From Candidatus Parcubacteria bacterium (lineage in GTDB: Bacteria > Patescibacteriota > Patescibacteriia > Patescibacteriales > UBA12075): a stretch of 19,449 nt of DNA. The notes under the pieces were generated by a model, which was given only the letters and a program-made list of their open reading frames with translations, was not told the DNA's origin and searched no databases. The stretch lies in the NCBI GenBank assembly GCA_023142215.1, contig JAGLJW010000033.1, positions 1 through 19,449 on the forward strand. Direction: 5' to 3'. This document shows, in pieces, positions 13,250 through 19,449 of this stretch (the first letter of the stretch is position 1; each line of letters opens with the position of its first letter). The position numbers and the translations under genes were made by a program.

Positions 13250-13966
13250 ATGCAAGAACAAATTATTTTAAAAACAAAAGACGATAAAAAGATTTACGGT
13301 GTTTTGGATGGTGAAAATGACAATAGCAAACTAGTCGTTATAGTACATAGCCTAACCGGGCATAAAAATGAACACCATTTCTATAATGCAGTTAAATTTT
13401 TCACAAAGCAGGGATTTTCTGTTTTTCGTTTTGACCTATATACTGATGAACCTGACGGACGTAAATTACATGAATGTAGCATTGGTACTCACAGTCAGGA
13501 TTTAAATACTGTGTTGAGTCATTTCAAGGATAAATATCAAAACATTTATCTAATTGGCCATAGTCTGGGTGGACCGGTTATTATGGGAGCAAACATGGAG
13601 ATTGCCAGTCAAATTGTACTTTGGGACCCATCAGATCGTCTGAATCCAAAGACTGATGGTGAATGGTATGAGTACAACAAAAGATTAGACACCTATATTA
13701 TTAAATGGGGTGTTCATTATATTGCTGGAAAAGAATTAATCACTGAATGGGAGAATATCGATTATAAAAAATGGATAGAAGATTGCAATGTCCCACTAAA
13801 AGTTATTTGTGCGGGTGAAGGTGTTTTAAAAAATAAGTGGAAAAAGTTTATTGATGAATTTAAAGTAGAACACGAGTATAAAGTTATTGATGGAGCAGGA
13901 CATTGTTTTGATGAATGTGATAAAGAAGAGATTTTATTTGATGAGACTTTAACTTGGTTTAAATAA
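13250..13966 (+). CDS. Alpha/beta hydrolase family protein, 238 aa
   Basis: An alpha/beta hydrolase, probably an esterase, lipase or peptidase-like enzyme in the cytosol; there is no signal peptide. Strand LVVIVHSLTGHKNEH (28-42) gives the oxyanion region. GHSLGG (103-108) is the nucleophile elbow with Ser105, and GAGHCFDE (215-222) supplies the catalytic His218. The acid normally sits in the strand-loop before it; here that place reads VICAGEGVLKNK (185-196), with Glu190 instead of the common Asp. It is close to the group annotated as serine aminopeptidase S33/hydrolase-2 types. The substrate is unknown. The start lies 12 bases after an element end, so its promoter may come from the element. 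Confidence 0.9.
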   Translation: MQEQIILKTKDDKKIYGVLDGENDNSKLVVIVHSLTGHKNEHHFYNAVKFFTKQGFSVFRFDLYTDEPDGRKLHECSIGTHSQDLNTVLSHFKDKYQNIYLIGHSLGGPVIMGANMEIASQIVLWDPSDRLNPKTDGEWYEYNKRLDTYIIKWGVHYIAGKELITEWENIDYKKWIEDCNVPLKVICAGEGVLKNKWKKFIDEFKVEHEYKVIDGAGHCFDECDKEEILFDETLTWFK

Positions 13967-14049
13967 ATTGTTTTAATTATCAATTAAATCAGGGATATAA
14001 ATATGCCCCTCATAGTCCCGAATCCTGGTTCTGACTTTATTCACAATTG

Positions 14050-14218
14050 CGTGCATAAATTATTCTGTGCAAATAAACCTGAGAAGCTATTCAATACAGA
14101 TAGAAAATTGCACAAAACAAAAAAAGTGAATTATTTGTTCATAGTTTATCTGGCAGAATTAAAAGCCGACAATCGTATTGATAATTTTTTTATATACCTC
14201 AATAAAAGAATGAAATTA
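14050..14218 (+). repeat. Repeat R, copy 3 (right boundary of the island)
   Basis: Starts with CGTGCATAAATTA, exactly as at the tRNA-Trp 3' end (9254), at a constant offset of 4796 bp. There are 8 mismatches in the first 140 bases, all transitions, and no gaps. The 30 bases before it (CTGGTTCTGACTTTATTCAC) weakly recall the T arm and acceptor of the tRNA (GGGTTCGATTCCCTTCAC), as a decayed second tRNA end would. The next gene starts 6 bases later. Confidence 0.85.
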
Positions 14219-14223
14219 TATTT

Positions 14224-14964
14224 ATGAATAAAAGAGAAATAAAAATAGCAAATTCCTGGATACATTTTAGTCAAAATTATTTTAATTTAGCAGAGTTGGC
14301 ATTAAGAGAGATGCTTGGCAAAAAATACAATGTTTTTAACGGAATAGAAACACATAAAGTTTTGGCCTTTACCCCCGACAACACTCTCATTGCTACACTT
14401 TATAATGTTAAACATGGAATAGAAGCAAATATAAAAACTTTAATAATTTTTGTTAATAAAAAATTGCAAAGGAGTGAAAGAATTCATAATTCAAAAGAAT
14501 TATTTAATGTGTTAAAAAATAAGTTAAATTTAAATAAAATAAAAAAAGAGATAAAAAATGCATATTTAGCTGACCCAAAAAATATAGATTTATCTTTTGC
14601 TGATCTTGAAGCTGATTATTCAGGTAAATGGCTTGACAATATAGAGAAATTAACTGATAAATTTCAGCATTTGGAATTTTTAAAAAACAAAATAGAAAAC
14701 AATTTTGAAATTGAGGATACAGATAATACAGTTTTTAGATATCCAGCCAATAGTATGAAAATAGAATTGGATTATCCAGAGATAATTGCCAGATTTACAG
14801 AAGATGATATTAAAAAAATATTGTTTGATGTTTATGAATTAAAAAATTCTTTTAACAGTCTGGGCTATTTATTGGACGTGCATATTAATATAATGCCACA
14901 AAAAATTAAAAAAGGTTCTACTATAACTAGTGATACTTCGAGTAATACATCTGTGACTACATGA
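14224..14964 (+). CDS. Hypothetical helical protein, possibly HEPN-like, 246 aa
   Basis: No certain family. The N-terminal 100 residues read as amphipathic helices: IANSWIHFSQNYFNLAELAL, then HGIEANIKTLIIFVNKKLQ, then RSERIHNSKELFNVLKNKL. The R-x4-H spacing at Arg83-His88 and the following HNxxEL helix recall HEPN-type RNA-binding or RNase domains, but the match is loose. The middle (residues 100-215) is acidic and helical (DLEADYSGKWLDNIEKL). The C-terminus is a Ser/Thr-rich tail (TITSDTSSNTSVTT), probably disordered. It starts just behind repeat R copy 3, so it is the first gene outside the island. It could take part in defence or a toxin system; confidence in that is low. Confidence 0.7.
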   Translation: MNKREIKIANSWIHFSQNYFNLAELALREMLGKKYNVFNGIETHKVLAFTPDNTLIATLYNVKHGIEANIKTLIIFVNKKLQRSERIHNSKELFNVLKNKLNLNKIKKEIKNAYLADPKNIDLSFADLEADYSGKWLDNIEKLTDKFQHLEFLKNKIENNFEIEDTDNTVFRYPANSMKIELDYPEIIARFTEDDIKKILFDVYELKNSFNSLGYLLDVHINIMPQKIKKGSTITSDTSSNTSVTT

Positions 14965-15213
14965 TTATATGAATAATAAAAAAATAAAGATTAGAATCAA
15001 ATCTTGAATTAAGATTATTAATATAATATATTATAAACATCTAATAATAATTAAGATATTAAATAGTAAATTATTATAACACATATATCAAGAATTCAAT
15101 ATGCAGGTACATTTTTATCACATCACTAATCACAAAAACACCAAACAAGAAATATTTTTAAATAACAAAAAAAGTTAATTGTTTTTTAATTAAATTTTTG
15201 TTAATATAATAAT

Positions 15214-15381
15214 ATGAATAAAATAATAAGAAAAAAAAGATCAGACACAAAAATGGGTACTATAGAAAAAAAATATGGTAGGGATTTTGGTGTGCGTTCA
15301 GATGCAAAACTAGGTAATTATTTACGTGGGAAAGGTTATTCTTCTCTGAGCGGGTTATTAAGAAGCGGTGATGGTAGATAA
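15214..15381 (+). CDS. Small basic protein (55 aa), candidate antitoxin partner of the HEPN gene
   Basis: A short gene: MNKIIRKKRSDTKMGTIEKK, then YGRDFGVRSDAKLGNYLRGK, then GYSSLSGLLRSGDGR. It contains two related RSD-x-K-x-G units (RSDTKMGT and RSDAKLGN), a pattern I recall from small conserved proteins of unknown function. A TATAAT-like box (15205-15210) lies just before the ATG, so the true start may be the in-frame ATG at 15253. Its end overlaps the start of the next gene (GTG at 15368 or ATG at 15371), which points to coupled translation. A basic nucleic-acid-binding or toxin-neutralising partner of the HEPN protein is an inference. Confidence 0.7.
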   Translation: MNKIIRKKRSDTKMGTIEKKYGRDFGVRSDAKLGNYLRGKGYSSLSGLLRSGDGR

Positions 15382-16006
15382 ATTTTCAAAAAAAGAGATT
15401 TTAGATAAAGTGCCTTCTGAAGAATCATTGGAAGAGAATTTTTTGTTTATTAAAGATGACTTATTAAGACAAAATATTAGCATTGCCCTTAGATATATTA
15501 CATTTTTGACAATTATCCAAGATTCAATGAAGATTAAAGGAACAATTCAGTATAGTATTTATAAAACTATTATCTTATATACAGCAAGTATTGTAGAGAG
15601 TAGTTTGTTGTATTGTCTTAAAGAATTTAAGAGAAATGGAAAAATTAAAGACTCTGATATAATGAATTCAGAATGGAAATATTATGACGTGAAAACAATA
15701 TATAAAATTCCTGAATCAGTAAGAGATGAAGATATTATTGTAGGAAAAAAATATAGAAAACATCAAAAACTTGCCAACAATATTCAATTTCAGACTATAA
15801 TAAGAGCTTCTTTAAAATGCAAGATACTAAATAAAGATTTAGTTAGGGGGGTAGATAAGTTAAAAGATAACAGAAATAAAATACACCTAACTAGTCTAAA
15901 AGAAAATGATGATTATTTTACAAAAAGAGATATCATAAAAGCTTTCACAACTTCAAATAGGGTTTTAAAAAAAATAGAGTATCAATTAAGCAGTTTAATA
16001 AGTTAG
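15368..16006 (+). CDS. HEPN-motif protein, candidate RNase toxin (212 aa)
   Basis: An all-helical protein. The hydrophobic helix IYKTIILYTASIVESSLLYC (64-83) and the late motif KLKDNRNKIHLTSL (164-177), with Arg169-Asn170 and His173, resemble the HEPN fold, in which an Arg-(Asn/His/Asp)...His motif forms a metal-free RNase site in the dimer. The spacing here is RNxxH, a variant of the usual R-x4-6-H. The final helix is YFTKRDIIKAFTTSNRVLKK. The start is GTG 15368 or, as likely, ATG 15371, both inside the small upstream gene. HEPN proteins are common as toxins or abortive-infection effectors. The upstream 55-aa gene would be the antitoxin candidate. Confidence 0.7.
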   Translation: MMVDKFSKKEILDKVPSEESLEENFLFIKDDLLRQNISIALRYITFLTIIQDSMKIKGTIQYSIYKTIILYTASIVESSLLYCLKEFKRNGKIKDSDIMNSEWKYYDVKTIYKIPESVRDEDIIVGKKYRKHQKLANNIQFQTIIRASLKCKILNKDLVRGVDKLKDNRNKIHLTSLKENDDYFTKRDIIKAFTTSNRVLKKIEYQLSSLIS

Positions 16007-16049
16007 ATTAATTTAATGGAAGATTCAAAAAAGTATGTTTTTTTTAGTA

Positions 16050-16078
16050 TTGACATTATATCTTTAAAAATATATAAC
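16050..16078 (+). promoter_or_regulatory. Promoter of the XRE gene, giving a nearly leaderless mRNA
   Basis: TTGACA (16050-16055), a 17-base spacer and TATAAC (16073-16078). Transcription would start near 16085, while the ATG is at 16087. No Shine-Dalgarno fits in between. Confidence 0.6.
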
Positions 16079-16086
16079 AAAAATAT

Positions 16087-16395
16087 ATGAATAAGAAAAA
16101 ATTAAACAAAATTGCAAATTCATTTCACAATGATTTGAATAGTAATTTAAAAAATCCAAAATTTAAAAAAGATTTTTATAACAATTTACTGAAGTATCAA
16201 ATTGCTAACGAGATAATAAATTTCAGAAAAAAACAAGGTGTGACACAAAGCGAACTCGCAAAAAAAATTAACACAACCCAAGCTGTTGTTTCTCGAATAG
16301 AAAATGGGCAAGTGTGTGCAAGTACAAATATATTACAAAGGATTTGCAGTAAATATGGAATTGAAGCTAAATTTGAATTATCTGATGCTATTTAA
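16087..16395 (+). CDS. XRE-family helix-turn-helix regulator (antitoxin-like), 102 aa
   Basis: A DNA-binding protein with a Cro/C1-type HTH at residues 39-92: IANEIINFRKKQGVTQSELA, then KKINTTQAVVSRIENG and a closing helix ILQRICSKYGIEAKF. The N-terminal 35 residues are Lys/Asn-rich and helical (FHNDLNSNLKNPKFKKDF). This layout is the one of HigA/RelB-type XRE antitoxins, which follow a small toxin gene. No RelE/HigB-like gene is next to it. The upstream neighbour on the same strand is the HEPN protein, 80 bp away with a separate promoter between. It may therefore be a stand-alone regulator of the region. A hairpin terminator lies about 107 bases downstream. Confidence 0.88.
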   Translation: MNKKKLNKIANSFHNDLNSNLKNPKFKKDFYNNLLKYQIANEIINFRKKQGVTQSELAKKINTTQAVVSRIENGQVCASTNILQRICSKYGIEAKFELSDAI

Positions 16396-16501
16396 TTTCT
16401 GAAATGTTTTATATTCAACAATACATTCTAATAAAATATTCCATCGTTAACTTTCCAAGACTAATACAATAAGTAATGCACTTGAAAATATTTTATTTTC
16501 C

Positions 16502-16532
16502 AAAACAAGACTAATTTTTTAGCCTTGTTTTT
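16502..16532 (+). terminator. Rho-independent terminator after the XRE gene
   Basis: AAAACAAG (16502-16509) pairs with CTTGTTTT (16524-16531). The stem extends inward by CTAA/TTAG after one mismatch, and TTTTTATAT follows. About 107 bases separate it from the stop, leaving room for a 3' UTR; no gene was found there. Confidence 0.7.
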
Positions 16533-16624
16533 ATATGTTCAATTTGATTTTTATTAAAAAATAAGGTAAATTGAAAGTAATCAAGAAACTCATAATAACG
16601 TTTTTTATGATTGATTTAAAACAA

Positions 16625-16652
16625 TTGCAAAAACAAATATATTAAATATAAA
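16625..16652 (+). promoter_or_regulatory. Candidate promoter of the surface-protein pair
   Basis: TTGCAA (16625-16630), a 16-base spacer and TATAAA (16647-16652). The leader to the ATG at 16674 is about 15 nt. Confidence 0.4.
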
Positions 16653-16673
16653 TAAAATCATAAGCATTATTAT

Positions 16674-18248
16674 ATGGAAAAAAATGTAACAAATAATAAT
16701 CTTAGTAAAAACGAATCACCTAAAGATAAGCTATCCAATAAAAAACCAAAAAACAGTTGGTTGTTTGTTGTTTTGTTGATTTTTTTAGTTCTATTGCTAA
16801 ATTTTACATTTATTTGGTATTTTCTTTTGAAGGATAATCATACAACATCTAATGATCTTACAAAACTAAAATCTATTCCAGATATAGATAATACATACAG
16901 AAACAATCTTGAAGAGGTGATAACAGGATATTTAGAAGTTCAAACAAGTATTAATAACGGAATTAAAGAAAATTTAATTCTTTCAATTAAAGTTGCCAGT
17001 GGAACAGAAAATGAGCCAAGGGTTTTGGGTGTTAATAATTTTCAAAAAAATAAGCTGGACAGAGGTGATAGAATTGCTCGTGGGGTTAGTACTTTTTGGG
17101 AAATAGGACGTAATAAGCATATAGCTGAGGCACTAGAAATAAATGAAGATGATTTAGAATATATTGGCATAGCTAGACAAGATGTAAGTTTTGCTTTAGC
17201 TGATTTGGATAAATTGACAAAAGTCACCCCAAAAAATTATGTAGCGGAAAGACAATTCGCAGGAAAATTAACTCAGTATTATCATGGTTTGGAAAAATTT
17301 TTATATCAATTAGAATTGTACAAGAAATTTAATGGCGATCAGATAAAAAAAGTTTCAGATTTCAAAATCACGGAATTCTCCGAAAAGATGATGGATTATT
17401 ACAAACAAAGTTTTGGACTAAACGACGAAACAAAGTTTCAGTATCTAACAAATACACATGATCAAGCAAAAGAAATATACGAAGAAGGCGTTACTATTCT
17501 TGAAGATTCGGCTGTAAATTTGGAAAATAGTCTAATACCTATAGACTTTGTTGATCCTGATATTTTAACAGAATTGGCCAGCTTGCGAATTGAATTATAT
17601 AGCAAAGTAGCCACAATTTTTCAACAAAGTGCTAACAATCTAAAGAAAAATAATACAACAACATCAGCAGAAACTCAGATTGCAACTGCTAATGAAGATT
17701 TATTAAAAATTAAAGAAAAGATAGAGCAAAGTCTTTTAAAAATAAAAGTGTCATCAAATATTTCAGATATTTTTAACAAAATAGCATTAGTTGACAAAGA
17801 AATCAAAGACATATTACCCAGTATAAAGAAAAAATATAATTTTTTAATAAAAAATAATCAGACCTATCTAAAAGATTTAATGGAAGAATATGTCAGAGAA
17901 AAAAGTAAGATGTTATCTCAGGTTGAAGAATATGTTGAGACAACAAAAAAAGAACTTTCAAATTTCAAAGTTGGAATGTCTACTGTTACTATAAATGCCC
18001 CGATTCAAAAATTAAAAATATTACTAATCACAACCGAAGAATGTAACAAAGATGTAATTTTTAATTTAAAATCGCCATCAGGATCTATTATTAGTTCAAA
18101 AAATTTGTTCTTATATGACAATATTATTTTCGGAACTACTTTTAACACACATTTTTTTGTAATTACTAATCCAGAGATAGGCACATGGGAAGAAAGTGCA
18201 AAGTTGCCGATTGAATGTAAGGATTTTAAATTTAAAGCTTACAAATAA
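16674..18248 (+). CDS. Membrane-anchored extracytoplasmic helical protein, 524 aa
   Basis: No named family. The N-terminus is cytosolic and charged (28 residues). A single transmembrane helix follows at 29-52 (WLFVVLLIFLVLLLNFTFIWYF), so the 470-residue remainder faces outward. Residues 60-430 are mostly helical, with coiled-coil-like stretches (LKIKEKIEQSLLKIKVS, and YVREKSKMLSQVEEYVETTK). The last 85 residues change to beta strands: VIFNLKSPSGSIISS (about 459-473), then FFVITNPEIGTWEES. These resemble the P-domain or pre-peptidase C-terminal sandwich, in which SPSG and NPxxGTW are typical. It lies 23 bp before the lipoprotein gene, and the two probably form a cell-surface unit. Adhesion or a membrane-remodelling role is only a guess. 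Confidence 0.78.
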   Translation: MEKNVTNNNLSKNESPKDKLSNKKPKNSWLFVVLLIFLVLLLNFTFIWYFLLKDNHTTSNDLTKLKSIPDIDNTYRNNLEEVITGYLEVQTSINNGIKENLILSIKVASGTENEPRVLGVNNFQKNKLDRGDRIARGVSTFWEIGRNKHIAEALEINEDDLEYIGIARQDVSFALADLDKLTKVTPKNYVAERQFAGKLTQYYHGLEKFLYQLELYKKFNGDQIKKVSDFKITEFSEKMMDYYKQSFGLNDETKFQYLTNTHDQAKEIYEEGVTILEDSAVNLENSLIPIDFVDPDILTELASLRIELYSKVATIFQQSANNLKKNNTTTSAETQIATANEDLLKIKEKIEQSLLKIKVSSNISDIFNKIALVDKEIKDILPSIKKKYNFLIKNNQTYLKDLMEEYVREKSKMLSQVEEYVETTKKELSNFKVGMSTVTINAPIQKLKILLITTEECNKDVIFNLKSPSGSIISSKNLFLYDNIIFGTTFNTHFFVITNPEIGTWEESAKLPIECKDFKFKAYK

Positions 18249-18271
18249 ATTACTAAAGTAATAATAAAATT

Positions 18272-19360
18272 ATGAAGTATGTAAAATTGTTAACCGTCTT
18301 TTTGTTTGTTTTTTTATTGTCAGGATGTTCTGAGTCTATAAGCTTCAAATCAGGAGACAAAAAAGATGATTTTTGTGGTGTGCACATTAATTATATGTAT
18401 TGCAAATGTGCAAATCATGGAGATTTTTGCGACAATATCAATATGAGCAGGAAAGAAGCGAAGAAACACGTTAATAAAAAATATGATGAGTGGGTTGAGG
18501 ATGAAAAAGAGGCTTTTGCTGAAAAGTGTTTTGAGGATGAAGGAATTTACAGTAAAGGAAAATGTACATACTGTGACGACGATAAAATATCTAAAGATAA
18601 TAAGTGTGTAAAAGCTGACGAGATAGATAGTGATGAAGATGAAGATGAAGACAAAATTGAAGGTGAATGTAAATATGACAATGATTGCAATTCAATATGC
18701 GAGGGAAATGTTGCCTGGAAAATGGGATGTAATCCTAGAGAGAATAAATGTATTAAAACTTTTGATACAAATTGCAATGCTGATGTAGAAAATTTTTCTT
18801 CCCTTAGTTTTCCTAAAATTTGCCAAGATGGAGAGTGTATTCGTGATAAAAATGCTATTGCGGAAATGAGAGTCAATCTTATTGCAGAAAAAAAACTTTG
18901 GTCGAATACTGTAAAAGCTATAAATGCTACTAGGGCTGATTTAAATGTTGCTATGCTTGATGTTAATAAAAAATGCATTAACGGAATAGCTGATATGACA
19001 AATGTAGCTATAATGGAATTCTCAACAAGAATAGCCTCTGTTTTGGCTGGTGGTATTCCTGATGTTGCTACCATGGCAGCTTCAGCAACAGAACATGCAA
19101 CTGGATTATTGCAGGATAATATTGAAAGTTTAGCAGGATCAGCAGTTGATTATGCCGGAGAAGCTTTGAATAGACTATATGCGTATCAAAAAGGAGAACC
19201 AGTTGAGGAGGAAAAAAAACTTAAACCACATGAATATATAAAACTCAATTGTGATTTATATAATTATTTTAAAGCCAAGATAGCAGAAAGTGACATTGAA
19301 CTAGAATTAGCCTTAACAGAAGCAAGAAGAGTGGATGCTTTATTGAAAAGTTTGCCATAA
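18272..19360 (+). CDS. Cysteine-rich lipoprotein, 362 aa
   Basis: A secreted lipoprotein: KYVKLLTVFLFVFLLSGC ends in a lipobox (LLSGC) with the lipid-bearing Cys19. Residues 35-190 carry about 18 cysteines in small clusters: CGVHINYMYCKCANHGDFC (35-53), then CTYCDDDKISKDNKC, then DNDCNSICEGNVAWKMGC, then CNPRENKC and CQDGEC. Disulfide-knotted domains are therefore likely. A very acidic run (DSDEDEDEDK, near 118-127) may bind Ca2+ or act as a spacer. The C-terminal half is Ala-rich and helical (IPDVATMAASATEHATG, ESLAGSAVDYAGEALNRL), with one more Cys pair. No enzyme motif was found. It probably works with the anchored protein upstream, 23 bp away on the same strand. Confidence 0.8.
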   Translation: MKYVKLLTVFLFVFLLSGCSESISFKSGDKKDDFCGVHINYMYCKCANHGDFCDNINMSRKEAKKHVNKKYDEWVEDEKEAFAEKCFEDEGIYSKGKCTYCDDDKISKDNKCVKADEIDSDEDEDEDKIEGECKYDNDCNSICEGNVAWKMGCNPRENKCIKTFDTNCNADVENFSSLSFPKICQDGECIRDKNAIAEMRVNLIAEKKLWSNTVKAINATRADLNVAMLDVNKKCINGIADMTNVAIMEFSTRIASVLAGGIPDVATMAASATEHATGLLQDNIESLAGSAVDYAGEALNRLYAYQKGEPVEEEKKLKPHEYIKLNCDLYNYFKAKIAESDIELELALTEARRVDALLKSLP

Positions 19361-19449
19361 ATATATGGGCGGAGGATGTTATCGTTATGGAAGTTTTTAT
19401 TGTAGAAATTGACTTTCAGCCTTTAAATTTGGTATATTAAAGAAGTATT

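Noticed and set aside
8710..14218. CRISPR array made from the repeated blocks
   Set aside because: Repeats are too long, too few and irregularly spaced; no cas genes.
14003..14227. 74-aa frame across repeat R copy 3
   Set aside because: Same reasoning as for copy 1; overlaps the next gene start and has no known domain.
15101..15178. 25-codon frame starting MQVHFYHITNHKN
   Set aside because: Too short and without signals; the surrounding 14965-15213 is otherwise AT-rich non-coding sequence in which I see nothing firm.
18547..19074. 175-aa minus-strand frame
   Set aside because: Lies fully antisense to the lipoprotein gene; its Ser/Leu-rich content is what reversing Asp/Glu/Lys codons gives.
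19365..19412. Small frame MGGGCYRYGSFYCRN after the lipoprotein gene
   Set aside because: Only 15 codons, no ribosome-binding site or known match; may be chance.

Overview
This is an AT-rich window (well under 35% GC by eye) from a small-genome bacterium. It has short compact genes, few Shine-Dalgarno sites, standard code, single-copy housekeeping genes (def, fmt, rpmG, tRNA-Trp) and several 83-115 aa accessory genes. The overall look suits a Candidatus Patescibacteria/CPR lineage; that is an inference from style, not proof. No rRNA, CRISPR array or intact transposase or integrase was seen.

Positions 1-8640 hold mostly core genes. A truncated membrane-protein gene lies at the left edge. A minus-strand operon follows (def, dedA-family, fmt, read right to left), in which a 162-bp palindrome abuts the def start. 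Next come a small hypothetical gene, a minus-strand pair (secreted cell-wall-hydrolase-like protein, then a LigB-type dioxygenase-like protein), a DEAD-box RNA helicase with a DbpA-like C-terminal domain, a 154-aa hypothetical gene with the best Shine-Dalgarno of the window, and an unlisted small gene for ribosomal protein L33. Several palindromic miniature elements sit between these genes.

Positions 8640-14220 form an accessory island anchored on tRNA-Trp (9187-9257). Upstream of the tRNA, two almost identical 64-bp GC-rich modules each begin with the tRNA's own first 14 bases; a small GIY-YIG nuclease gene lies between them. Downstream, a repeat (R) starts at the tRNA 3' end and recurs 4.8 kb later without an indel over 140 bp and with only transitions; truncated copies lie in between. 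Inside the island are single genes and gene fragments: an orphan HigA-like antitoxin, a broken restriction-endonuclease gene, a membrane protein, a second GIY-YIG protein, a RelB antitoxin with a decayed toxin, a cupin and an alpha/beta hydrolase. They are separated by elements whose ends read roughly ACAAGACCTGACCCC, or its inverse. It looks like an eroded array of accessory cassettes at a tRNA hot spot.

Positions 14220-16535 hold a possible HEPN-like protein, a 55-aa basic protein overlapping the start of a HEPN-motif protein (a candidate toxin-antitoxin pair) and an XRE regulator with a nearly leaderless promoter. Positions 16640-19449 hold a two-gene surface module: a membrane-anchored protein with a long helical extracytoplasmic region, followed by a cysteine-rich lipoprotein.
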